Positions 1 to 6,172 of a stretch of DNA of 6,227 nucleotides are shown in pieces (position 1 is the stretch's first letter; each line of letters opens with the position of its first letter). A model generated the notes under the pieces. That model was not told the origin of the DNA. It searched no databases and saw only the letters and a program-made list of their open reading frames with translations. This DNA comes from Clostridia bacterium (lineage in GTDB: Bacteria; Bacillota_A; Clostridia; Christensenellales; Aristaeellaceae). Made by a program: the position numbers and the translations under genes. The stretch is from positions 1 to 6,227 of the forward strand of contig JAFQIF010000154.1 in assembly GCA_017397695.1 (NCBI GenBank), given 5' to 3'.

Positions 1-252
1 CAGGGGTTTGGGGATGAAATCCCCAACGTAACCCAATCGAAGAAAATAGCAAGAATCGGAGCGGATCCGAAGGCGACAATTACGATTCCGGTACAGATTG
101 AAAGAATTACTCAGACTACACAAATTCTTTCAAAGCTGTGTCAGAATCAAAAGCGTCGCCTTCGGCTCCTGTTTGATTCTTGCTTATCTGGCGCTTCGCG
201 CACGGGTTACGTTGGGCTGCCGCCCAAACCTGCCTGGGGACATTGTCCCCAG
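1..252. repeat. Large imperfect inverted-repeat (palindromic) element, left end probably outside the window
   Basis: The two halves of this stretch are imperfect reverse complements. Perfectly pairing blocks, outside to inside, are 1-4 with 233-236, 5-12 with 223-230, 22-34 with 204-216 (13 bp), 48-57 with 175-184 (10 bp), 67-77 with 155-165 (11 bp) and 98-108 with 123-133 (11 bp). The central loop is 109-122. The right end carries a further palindrome at 234-252 whose left partner would lie before position 1, so the element is probably truncated by the window edge. A small plus-strand reading frame at 98-316 is best explained as repeat-derived: its start lies in the central stem, it has no clear ribosome binding site and it shows no domain. 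The design suggests a non-autonomous palindromic repeat of MITE or REP/BIME type, or a long structured RNA. No family was assigned and no transposase is visible. Confidence 0.75.
234..252. repeat. Near-perfect 19-bp palindrome at the edge of the inverted repeat
   Basis: Nine-base arms CTGGGGACA and TGTCCCCAG flank a single central T. It directly abuts the outermost paired block of the long inverted repeat (233-236). Short GGGGACA/TGTCCCC palindromes of this form are reminiscent of the termini of REP-like elements mobilised by RAYT/IS200-like transposases in Firmicutes. That comparison is from memory and not tested here. Confidence 0.55.
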
Positions 253-314
253 ACCCCTTCTTCGCTTCGCGGCGGTTTTAAGATTCCTTAATGAACTAAA
301 TATCCCGAATGCGT

Positions 315-348
315 AAAAAAGGAACTGCCGCATATGCGGCAGTTCCTT
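315..348 (-). terminator. Rho-independent terminator of the transporter operon
   Basis: Positions 319-348 form a perfect 30-base palindrome; an RNA hairpin would use 11-13 bp of it with a tight loop around the central CATATG. On the minus strand it is followed by a run of six T (315-320, overlapping the stem base). It begins 11 bases after the stop codon of the MalG-type permease, the right place to end the operon. There is no T-run on the plus side, so it should act only on minus-strand transcripts. Confidence 0.9.
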
Positions 349-358
349 GCTTCTGATA

Positions 359-1231
359 TCAGCCCTTGACGGCGCCGGCAACAACGCCCTCGATGATGTA
401 CTTCTGGCAAGCCAGATACAGGACGATGATCGGAATGACCGTGATCATAATACAGGCCATCATCGGACCCATCTCCACGCGGCCGTAGCTGCCGCGGAAA
501 TACTGAATCGCCATCGGAATGGTGCGGTACTTCTTAATGTCCAGCACCAGCGTGGGCAGAAGATAGTCGTTCCAGACCCACATGGTTTCCAGAATCGCCG
601 TGGAAATGGCCGTCGGCTTGAGGATCGGGAAGACGACCTTGAAGAAAATCTGCAGCGGATTGCAGCCGTCGATCATCGCGGCCTCTTCAATCGCCAGCGG
701 CACACTCTTCATGAAGCCCGTGAACATGAATACCGCCAGGCCTGCGCCGAAGCCCAGGTAGATGATGCAGATATTGAACGGGGTATTGAGCTTGAGGGTA
801 TCCGCCGTCTTCGCCAGGGTGAACATAACCATCTGGAACGGAACGACCATGGAGAACGCGCACAGCAGATACATCAGCTTGGAGGCGAGGATATTCACGC
901 GGGTGATGTACCACGCGCACATGGAGCAGCACAGGATGATCAGCGCGACAGAGGTCACGGTGATGATGACCGAGTAGCCGAAGGAAGCCAGGAAGTTCAT
1001 CTGCGTGACGCCATGAACATAATTGGCAAGGCCCACGAAGGTTTCGCTCGTCGGCAGATCAAAGACGGTCGCGGTGGAGATTGCGGTTTCCAGCTTCAGC
1101 GAGTTGTTCAGGATCAGGATGACCGGATAGATCCACACCAGGCACAACGCACTCAGCAGCACAATCAGCGCAGCATCGACAACGCGGCGGGCACCGGAAA
1201 CAGCGCCGTCATGGTAAGTCTTCTTAGCCAT
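359..1231 (-). CDS. Carbohydrate ABC transporter permease, MalG-type (CUT1 family)
   Basis: Inner-membrane permease that pairs with the MalF-type subunit to form the sugar channel. The 290-residue length is usual for MalG-like proteins. Visible marks are an N-terminal membrane segment (about 20-42), further hydrophobic segments at about 84-108, 118-140, 153-175 and 257-275, and the ATPase-docking EAA loop at about 182-206 (EEAAMIDG, then FPILKP). The motif WNDYLLP lies at 220-226, and the C-terminal QKYIIEGVVAGAVKG tail is characteristic of MalG relatives. The ATG (1229-1231) overlaps the upstream permease stop as TAATG. A perfect AAGGAGGT site lies at 1241-1248, inside that gene, which implies translational coupling. 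Substrate cannot be read from sequence. No ATPase gene is linked, so a shared MsmX/MalK-type ATPase elsewhere is inferred. Confidence 0.96.
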   Translation of the reverse strand: MAKKTYHDGAVSGARRVVDAALIVLLSALCLVWIYPVILILNNSLKLETAISTATVFDLPTSETFVGLANYVHGVTQMNFLASFGYSVIITVTSVALIILCCSMCAWYITRVNILASKLMYLLCAFSMVVPFQMVMFTLAKTADTLKLNTPFNICIIYLGFGAGLAVFMFTGFMKSVPLAIEEAAMIDGCNPLQIFFKVVFPILKPTAISTAILETMWVWNDYLLPTLVLDIKKYRTIPMAIQYFRGSYGRVEMGPMMACIMITVIPIIVLYLACQKYIIEGVVAGAVKG

Positions 1232-2082
1232 TACTGCTGCACCTCCTTACGACGGGTAAAGTAGAGCTGAATGAGAGAAATGGAAATGACCAGCAGGAAG
1301 AAGACCACAGCCTTCGCCTGACCGATACCCTTCCACTGCGCGCCCGCACGGGCATAGAAGGTGTCATAGATATTGAGCGCCAGCATCTGGCTCGCCTTGG
1401 CCGGCTCGCCGCCGGTAAGCGCGAGGTTCTGGTCAAAGAGCTTGAAGGAGTTGGTCAGCGTCAGGAAGGTACAGATCGTCACGGACGGCATGACCATCGG
1501 CAGCTTGACCTTGATGAGCGTCTGGAAGCTGGTTGCGCCGTCGATGGACGCTGCCTCGAGCAGATCGCCCGGCACATTCTGAAGACCCGCAATGTAGATG
1601 ATCATCATATAGCCGATCTGCTGCCAGCACATCAGGATGATCAATCCCCAGAAGCCATACTTGGCGTCCAGCGCCAGCAGCGGCAGGCCCAGGTTGGTCA
1701 GCAGGCCGTTGAGCAGGATCTGCCAGATATAGCCCAGCACGATACCGCCGATGAGGTTGGGCAGGAAGAACACGGTGCGGAACGCATTCGTGCCCTTGAG
1801 GCCGCGGGTCAGCGTCAACGCCAGCATGAACGCCAGAACGTTGATCAGGATCGTAGAGACGATGGTGAAGCGGGCGGTGAACCAGAAGGCCTCAACAAAC
1901 GTGGCGTCCTGGAAGACCTTGATGTAGTTGTCGATGCCCACAAAGGTCGTCTTGGAGACGGTAATGAACTTGTGGAATGAGAGATAAATGCCCCAGATGA
2001 ACGGCCAGATGAAGCCGATGATGAAGGCGGCCAGTGTCGGGAGCAGGAACACAGGCCAGTATTTCTTGATGGCGTTTTCCAT
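1231..2082 (-). CDS. Carbohydrate ABC transporter permease, MalF/UgpA-type (CUT1 family)
   Basis: Partner permease of the sugar importer, 283 residues from the chosen start. Membrane segments lie at about 11-36, 70-92, 105-125, 143-165, 196-212 and 257-276. The EAA loop is at about 174-200 (LLEAASIDGATSFQTLIKVKLPMVMP, written here only as a motif range: EAA 176-178, G182, LP 194-195). The family's 'FD...ALTGGEP' element is at 216-227, and the short basic C-terminus (FTRRKE) is typical. An upstream ATG at 2193 in the same frame would add 37 residues, but those lie in intergenic hairpin DNA and lack a ribosome binding site. The ATG at 2080-2082 has GGGAGG at 2091-2096 with an 8-base spacer and gives the standard N-terminus. 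It lies 217 bases downstream of the binding-protein gene and shares one base with the next permease. Confidence 0.96.
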   Translation of the reverse strand: MENAIKKYWPVFLLPTLAAFIIGFIWPFIWGIYLSFHKFITVSKTTFVGIDNYIKVFQDATFVEAFWFTARFTIVSTILINVLAFMLALTLTRGLKGTNAFRTVFFLPNLIGGIVLGYIWQILLNGLLTNLGLPLLALDAKYGFWGLIILMCWQQIGYMMIIYIAGLQNVPGDLLEAASIDGATSFQTLIKVKLPMVMPSVTICTFLTLTNSFKLFDQNLALTGGEPAKASQMLALNIYDTFYARAGAQWKGIGQAKAVVFFLLVISISLIQLYFTRRKEVQQ

Positions 2083-2090
2083 AAAGAATT

Positions 2091-2096
2091 CCTCCC
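2091..2096 (-). promoter_or_regulatory. Ribosome binding site that fixes the MalF-type permease start
   Basis: Minus-strand GGGAGG, 8 bases before the ATG at 2082. The longer alternative start at 2193 has no comparable site, so this decides the N-terminus. Confidence 0.8.
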
Positions 2097-2121
2097 GGGT
2101 AATTTGGGTTGTCAGAGCAAC

Positions 2122-2157
2122 CTGCAAAAGCACACGGATATCCGAGCGCTTTTGCAG
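2122..2157. repeat. Nested inverted repeat between binding-protein and permease genes
   Basis: Outer arms CTGCAAAAGC (2122-2131) and GCTTTTGCAG (2148-2157) pair perfectly over 10 bp. Inside them, after 3-base unpaired flanks on each side (ACA and AGC), sits a perfect 10-bp palindrome CGGATATCCG (2135-2144). No T-run follows on either strand, so it is not an ordinary terminator. It lies about 40-75 bases before the MalF-type start. It could be an mRNA-stabilising stem-loop for the permease transcript or a DNA operator. The symmetry is seen; the role is inferred. Confidence 0.7.
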
Positions 2158-2246
2158 ATTGCCATACACAGATATGCTCAAAAAAGCGCACATCGGGCAC
2201 CGAATGGCTTAATCCCTGTAAGCCGTTCAGAAGCGCCATTGACCGC

Positions 2247-2279
2247 AAAAAAGAGGGCGGGCGATATGCCCGCCCTCTT
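2247..2279 (-). terminator. Internal (attenuating) terminator after the binding-protein gene
   Basis: A 12-bp GC-rich stem (2251-2262 with 2268-2279) closes a 5-base loop and is followed on the minus strand by six T (2247-2252). It begins about 20 bases after the binding-protein stop codon. I see no strong separate promoter before the permeases, so partial read-through is likely. That would give much more binding protein than permease, as is known for the malE-malF arrangement and related sugar operons. It would also protect the 3' end of the binding-protein mRNA. Confidence 0.88.
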
Positions 2280-2299
2280 ATAAAGTGCGAATAAATCGA

Positions 2300-3562
2300 T
2301 TAGTGGGTGAGCGCATACTCGGTCGCCCAGCCGTCGACGAACGCGGACACAACCGCGGCCCAGTCGCCGGTGCCAGCCGCATAAGCGGTCAGGGCGGAGC
2401 CAACGCCGTTCTTCCACTCCTCAGACGGCATGGTCGGGAAGTTCCAGGAAACCGGAGTCTTGCCCGCAGCGGTCAGAGCGGTATCAACAGCGACCAGCGG
2501 ATTGGTGGAAGCATACTCGCCGGTGAAGGTGTCGAACGGAACGACGAAGCCCATGTCCTGAGACATGCACTTGCGGCCTTCCTCAGAGGTGACAACCCAC
2601 TCGAGGAACGCGATGGTCGCGTCGATGTCTTCCTGCTCAGCGATGGCGTTCACGCACCAGTAGTTCTCGGTGCCGGTGCACAGGCCCTGATTCTCCTCGC
2701 CCTCAACGCCGATGTAGATCGGGAGCATGGTGAGGTTCTCAGCGCCCAGCGCCTTCACGTCGTTCCAGGCCCAGGTGCCGTTCTGATAGAAGACAGCCTT
2801 CTCGCCCACGAACTCAGCAACAGCGTCGTTGCCGGTCTTGGAAGCCAGCAGGGCCGGCTCGCAGGTAGCGTTGTTGATGTACAGATCCCAGATCATCTTG
2901 TAGTTGTCCAGGTAGGTGCCCTTGATGGCAGCGGTGTTGCCGATGCCGTCAGCCTTGTACTCGTAGTAGATCGGCATGTTGGCCAGGTGGGTCTTGAAGC
3001 GCCAGTCAGAGGAGCCGTCCATGCCGGCGGAAGTGAACGCGCCGTCGAGGCCGAGCTCAGCCTTGCGGGCCTGGATGTCTTCGGCGACCTTCTTGAGGGT
3101 CTCGAAGTTGGTGATGTCGGCCACGGTGTAGCCGGCCTTCTCCAGCAGCTTGGTGTTGGCGATGATGCCGTAGGTCTCGATGACGTAGGCAATGCCCTTC
3201 ACCGCGTCGCCCTCCTTCAGGGCGAAAGCCTCGTTGGTCAGATAGCCCGGAAGGCTGGTGCCGGCGAGGTCATAGCAGTAGTCGGTCCAGTTCGCAAGGC
3301 CGACCGGGCCGTTGACCTGGAACAGGGTCGGGCACTCGGACTTCTCCATCTCGGCCATGAGGGTGGTCTCATACTGGCCGGAGGCAGCGGTCACGACAGT
3401 TACCGGCACGCCGGTCTTCTCGGTGTAGACCTTGGCGAGAGCCTGCCACTGAGCGTCCTGCTCGGGCTTGAAGTTGAGGTAGTAGACGGAGCCGTCGGCG
3501 CAGGCGGTGGCAAGAGCCAGGCACAGCACAGCAGCGAGGGCCAGGGCGATGATCTTCTTCAT
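2300..3562 (-). CDS. Extracellular solute-binding protein of a sugar ABC transporter (family 1, MalE-like)
   Basis: Captures a sugar outside the membrane and delivers it to the two permeases; 420 residues, normal for the family. Residues 1-20 are a signal peptide (KK, then a hydrophobic run). Cys21 in ATAC fits a relaxed lipobox, so a membrane-anchored lipoprotein is likely, though ATA/ACA could also be cut by signal peptidase I. Family features are the N-terminal lobe strand and helix (about 27-70), PTLFQVNG (78-85), YGIIANTKLLEKAG (131-144), GEKAVFYQNGTWAW (253-266) and the late 'CTGTENYWCVNAIA' strand (about 295-308). Candidate sugar-stacking aromatics include W187, W265, W267, Y301 and W302. 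The ATG at 3560-3562 has AAGGAG 10 bases upstream (3573-3580); the open frame extends to 3898, but that DNA holds the promoter. Codons are strongly biased (Lys AAG, Glu GAG), fitting high expression. The ligand is unknown. Confidence 0.95.
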   Translation of the reverse strand: MKKIIALALAAVLCLALATACADGSVYYLNFKPEQDAQWQALAKVYTEKTGVPVTVVTAASGQYETTLMAEMEKSECPTLFQVNGPVGLANWTDYCYDLAGTSLPGYLTNEAFALKEGDAVKGIAYVIETYGIIANTKLLEKAGYTVADITNFETLKKVAEDIQARKAELGLDGAFTSAGMDGSSDWRFKTHLANMPIYYEYKADGIGNTAAIKGTYLDNYKMIWDLYINNATCEPALLASKTGNDAVAEFVGEKAVFYQNGTWAWNDVKALGAENLTMLPIYIGVEGEENQGLCTGTENYWCVNAIAEQEDIDATIAFLEWVVTSEEGRKCMSQDMGFVVPFDTFTGEYASTNPLVAVDTALTAAGKTPVSWNFPTMPSEEWKNGVGSALTAYAAGTGDWAAVVSAFVDGWATEYALTH

Positions 3563-3656
3563 AGTCAAAGATCTCCTTCCAAATAATATTCTGTACGGTC
3601 GGCGCATCAGCCGTCCGCAGGCAGCATGATCAGGCGCAGCGGGTTTCCTGTATCGC

Positions 3657-3670
3657 CGGAAACGTTTCCG
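3657..3670. promoter_or_regulatory. LacI-family-type operator palindrome in the binding-protein leader
   Basis: CGGAAACGTTTCCG is a perfect 14-bp palindrome with the central CG and AAACGTTT core typical of LacI/GalR-family operators. The outer bases differ from the CcpA cre consensus (TG...CA), so a local sugar repressor is more likely than CcpA. It lies about 25-38 bases downstream of the predicted transcription start, a roadblock position. The overlapping CGTTTCCGAAACG (3663-3675) gives a second, shifted symmetry. No regulator gene lies in the window. Confidence 0.65.
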
Positions 3671-3701
3671 AAACGCGGTACAAAACTCCGTTGCGGAAAA
3701 T

Positions 3702-3730
3702 ATTATAAAATGCACGGGTAAAATTGTCAA
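3702..3730 (-). promoter_or_regulatory. Perfect-consensus sigma-A promoter of the sugar-transporter operon
   Basis: On the minus strand, TTGACA (3725-3730), a 17-base spacer and TATAAT (3702-3707) match the housekeeping consensus at all 12 positions. The predicted start near 3695 leaves a leader of about 130 bases before the ATG at 3562, which contains the operator palindrome. Such a strong promoter normally needs a repressor, consistent with that operator. Confidence 0.9.
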
Positions 3731-3847
3731 TAGCGAATTAAGCAATTGAACTTGTATACTACATGGTGAACAAAAACGTCTGATGACTTTAAATGGCGCC
3801 GGCTTGCCGGTTTTCCGCTGGACTGTGTGTGGATGCTGAAGGATGGA

Positions 3848-3876
3848 TTGCAAAGGGTGCTTGATTATGATATGAT
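3848..3876 (+). promoter_or_regulatory. Sigma-A promoter of the LTA-synthase-family gene
   Basis: TTGCAA (3848-3853), a 17-base spacer and TATGAT (3871-3876) match the consensus at 4/6 and 5/6 positions. The predicted start near 3883 gives a leader of about 30 bases to the GTG start. It is divergent from the transporter promoter, with about 117 bases between the two -35 elements, and no shared operator is evident. Confidence 0.75.
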
Positions 3877-3900
3877 ATAAAACACCATTAAATATCAAAT

Positions 3901-3904
3901 GGAG
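3901..3904 (+). promoter_or_regulatory. Ribosome binding site favouring the GTG start at 3914
   Basis: GGAG lies 9 bases before GTG 3914. It overlaps the second codon of the alternative ATG at 3899, which itself is preceded only by AT-rich sequence with no ribosome binding site. Confidence 0.65.
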
Positions 3905-3913
3905 TCAAAATAC

Positions 3914-5737
3914 GTGAAAAAGGACAAAGCTGTACAAAAGAGGATTCTGAATCAGAATACGATTGATACAATTGGAAAAGCGATGCTCCCGCTGGTATTT
4001 CTGCTGAATGCAGCCTGCATGCTCATCTGGATGGAAATCGTCTGGCGCGGCGAATATGCCGGCGCGATGATTTTTCTGGTGGAAGAGACGGTATTTGCTG
4101 CATGCGGCGCACTGTTTATTCTGCTGTTTTCGCTGGTGCTGCTGTTTGCCATCGGTCGGACTGCGCCCGCGCTTGCAGCAAACAACCTGTTCTTCCTGAT
4201 CCTTGGTTCGGTGCAGTATTTTAAAATGGAAATGCGCGGCGAGCCGTTCCAGTTTTCGGACCTTGCGATGGCGAAGGAAGCGCTGGGCGTTGCGGGCAAC
4301 ATGACCAATGGCGGCATCGAACTGACGGGGTATATCGCTGCGGCGTTTTTGCTGATGGGCGTGCTGATTCCGCTGATGATGGCAGGCAGGCGCGTGTGTC
4401 CGGGCAGGCGCGTGCGGCGTATATTGGCGCTTGCAGGTTCTGTGCTCATGACGGCGGCCTGCGTGACGTTCATGCAGTCCGATTATATGGGGATTGAGGA
4501 AGGCTTCAACATGACGAGGCAGGACGACGACTACACGCGGCGCGGCATGATCACGGCGTTTGTCAACCGCATTCCGATGTCGAGCACACAGGCGATTGAC
4601 GAGCCGGAGGGCTATACGCAGGAGGCCGTGGAGGCTGTGCTGGCAGCACATCGCGGTATGGGAGCGCAGCCGGAGATCAGGCCGGATATCCTCTTTGTCA
4701 TGAGTGAATCTTTTTATGATGTGACGCAGGATCTCGAATTGTCGGAAGATCCGCTGTCTGGGTTCCGGGAACTGCAGCAGCAGCACTGGGGCGGAAAATT
4801 CATTACGCCGGTCTACGGCGGCAGCACTGTCGTTGCGGAATACGAGGTGCTGACCGGCTATCGCGCGGTTGAAACGGATAACCTGTGCTTTACTGCGCCG
4901 GGCGGCGTGATTCGGGATGGTATGTCTTCAATTGTACCTCTGCTTGGGTCCTACGGCTACTATACACAGGCAATCCATCCCGGCTCCCGTTCGTTTTATT
5001 CGAGGGAACGCGCCTATGGGCTGATGGGCTTTGACAGCGCGCTGTTTAAGAAGGATCTGGAGCCGGAGAGCACGGAGCCCTTCCCCTACCCGGCAGATGA
5101 TTATCTGTTTGATCAGATCATCAAAACATATGAAAACCGCCCGAAGGGCAAGCCGTGGTTTTGCCATGTGGTGACGTATCAGAATCACGGCGGATACGGC
5201 TTTAAATCGAACTTGAACCGCGTTCGCGTGGAAGAGCCCGGGCTTGACGATGTGGAAATGCTCAATGCGCGCAACTACGTCAACATGCTCAAGCTGAGCG
5301 ACGATGCGCTCTGTGACCTGATCGCCTATTTTGAAAAGCAGGAAAACCCGGTGCTGATCGTCGTCTGGGGTGATCATGCGCCGGCGATCCGCCAGTTCGG
5401 CAAAAAGCTTTCGGGGGTGCCGGCCGGCATGCTCAGGCATTATACTACGCCGATACTGGTATACAGAAACTACGGACAGGACACCTCCGTGCTGCCTGAG
5501 AACATCCCTTCTTACCGGCTGGGCGCGTATGTGATGCGCATGCTGGGTATGGATCGCGATCCCTTCTTTAACTATCTCAGCTCGGACGATGTTAAGAGTG
5601 TGTGGGTATACGGCGATCTGGTGGAGAAGGACGGCAAGTGGAGCGCAGATCCGCAGACCAACAAAGAGGTGTCCGATACGATGCTCATGCTGCATTATGA
5701 CCGGCTGTACGGAGAGAATTACGGAGGCGGCTTATGA
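3914..5737 (+). CDS. LTA synthase-family protein (membrane phosphoglycerol transferase, sulfatase fold)
   Basis: Probably transfers glycerophosphate from phosphatidylglycerol to build or decorate a polyglycerophosphate envelope polymer. The layout matches LtaS: about five membrane segments (near 22-44, 50-80, 86-102, 138-157 and 170-190) followed by an extracellular alkaline-phosphatase-type domain, 607 residues in all. Residues corresponding to the known S. aureus LtaS site are present with close spacing: Glu265 in MSES, nucleophile Thr305 in GGSTVVAEYE, Arg364 in SFYSRE, His425 in YQNH, and Asp487-His488 in WGDHAP. The enzyme therefore looks catalytically complete. Start GTG 3914 is chosen for its ribosome binding site; ATG 3899 would add five residues. 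The exact product (LTA synthase, primase or a related transferase) cannot be fixed. The end overlaps the next gene by ATGA. Confidence 0.92.
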   Translation: MKKDKAVQKRILNQNTIDTIGKAMLPLVFLLNAACMLIWMEIVWRGEYAGAMIFLVEETVFAACGALFILLFSLVLLFAIGRTAPALAANNLFFLILGSVQYFKMEMRGEPFQFSDLAMAKEALGVAGNMTNGGIELTGYIAAAFLLMGVLIPLMMAGRRVCPGRRVRRILALAGSVLMTAACVTFMQSDYMGIEEGFNMTRQDDDYTRRGMITAFVNRIPMSSTQAIDEPEGYTQEAVEAVLAAHRGMGAQPEIRPDILFVMSESFYDVTQDLELSEDPLSGFRELQQQHWGGKFITPVYGGSTVVAEYEVLTGYRAVETDNLCFTAPGGVIRDGMSSIVPLLGSYGYYTQAIHPGSRSFYSRERAYGLMGFDSALFKKDLEPESTEPFPYPADDYLFDQIIKTYENRPKGKPWFCHVVTYQNHGGYGFKSNLNRVRVEEPGLDDVEMLNARNYVNMLKLSDDALCDLIAYFEKQENPVLIVVWGDHAPAIRQFGKKLSGVPAGMLRHYTTPILVYRNYGQDTSVLPENIPSYRLGAYVMRMLGMDRDPFFNYLSSDDVKSVWVYGDLVEKDGKWSADPQTNKEVSDTMLMLHYDRLYGENYGGGL

Positions 5738-6122
5738 AAGAAGCGATGTATCAGATCCGTAAGACATATCTGGCGCCGGTGGTGATCCTGATTGTGATGC
5801 TGGCGTTCCTGCTGGTTAAGGGAACGAAATCAGCGTATAAGATCACGCTGTGGGAACCAGAGATGACGCTGACGCAGACTGGGCAGATCGAAATGGTCGC
5901 CACAGGCGGTAACCTGCTCAGAATTAACAGTTTTTACGTAGACGGTGAAAGAATCGAAGACTGTACCGTAGGAAAGATGACCTATAATAAGTGCAGGGTC
6001 GTTTTGATCAATAGGTGTTTTCAGAGGAAAATACGTGGCATGAAATCCGCGTGGGCTATAACAAATGGGGAGTTATCGACCTGCTCAGTACGCCGATATG
6101 GGTGGAATGGACGGGTTCCTGA
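5734..6122 (+). pseudogene. Small single-pass membrane protein of unknown function, frameshifted
   Basis: The ATG overlaps the synthase stop as ATGA and has GGAGG at 5723-5727, so translation is coupled. Residues 1-12 are basic, 13-29 form one membrane helix, and the rest is a predicted outward-facing beta-rich domain. I do not recognise the family. The unbroken frame runs to 6147, but after Asn93 it turns arginine-rich and implausible. In the -1 frame from 6015, a sensible tail reads VFSEENTWHEIRVGYNKW, continues to IWVEWTGS, and stops with TGA at 6120-6122. That frame has TAG at 6012-6014, so the break lies at about 6013-6021. Loss of one base, perhaps one G from the GG at 6014-6015, explains it and would restore a protein of about 129 residues. 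A sequencing error is as likely as real decay. Confidence 0.75.
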
Positions 6123-6143
6123 CGGCAAAAAAGCTCAAAGCCA

Positions 6144-6172
6144 TTGAATTCTTTCGTGTTTTCATCTATAAT
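6144..6172 (+). promoter_or_regulatory. Sigma-A promoter for a gene beyond the right edge
   Basis: TTGAAT (6144-6149), a 17-base spacer and a perfect TATAAT (6167-6172), starting about 20 bases after the corrected stop of the small membrane protein. The predicted start is near 6179. A second, weaker set (TTGAAG at 6181-6186, TATAAT at 6206-6211, 19-base spacer) lies just downstream. No start codon with a ribosome binding site appears before the window ends. Confidence 0.6.

Noticed and set aside
278..291. Small TTAAG/CTTAA hairpin between the repeat and the operon terminator
   Set aside because: A 5-bp AT-rich stem is not distinguishable from chance.
98..316. 72-residue plus-strand reading frame and its minus-strand counterpart at 184-384
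   Set aside because: Both are largely encoded by the inverted repeat. They lack ribosome binding sites and domains, and they run into the operon terminator. They are treated as repeat-derived.
347..1264. 305-residue plus-strand open frame opposite the MalG-type permease
   Set aside because: Its composition is rich in His, Arg, Asp and Gln with no domain, as expected of the complement of a membrane protein gene. The minus strand carries the EAA motif.
2206..2224. 6-bp stem (GGCTTA/TAAGCC, 7-base loop) near the internal terminator
   Set aside because: It is short, AT-containing and has no T-run. It is compatible with chance.
2285..3586. 433-residue plus-strand open frame opposite the binding-protein gene
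   Set aside because: It is an antisense shadow produced by biased codon use in the binding-protein gene. The minus-strand product has clear family motifs, signal peptide and regulatory signals.
3563..3695. Riboswitch in the binding-protein leader
   Set aside because: The leader is long enough, but I recognise no riboswitch core or terminator/antiterminator pair. The LacI-type palindrome explains regulation better.
6013..6021. Programmed -1 frameshifting in the small membrane protein gene
   Set aside because: A run of four T (6018-6021) would permit a simple slip, but there is no X XXY YYZ slippery heptamer and no clear downstream stem. A lost base is simpler.
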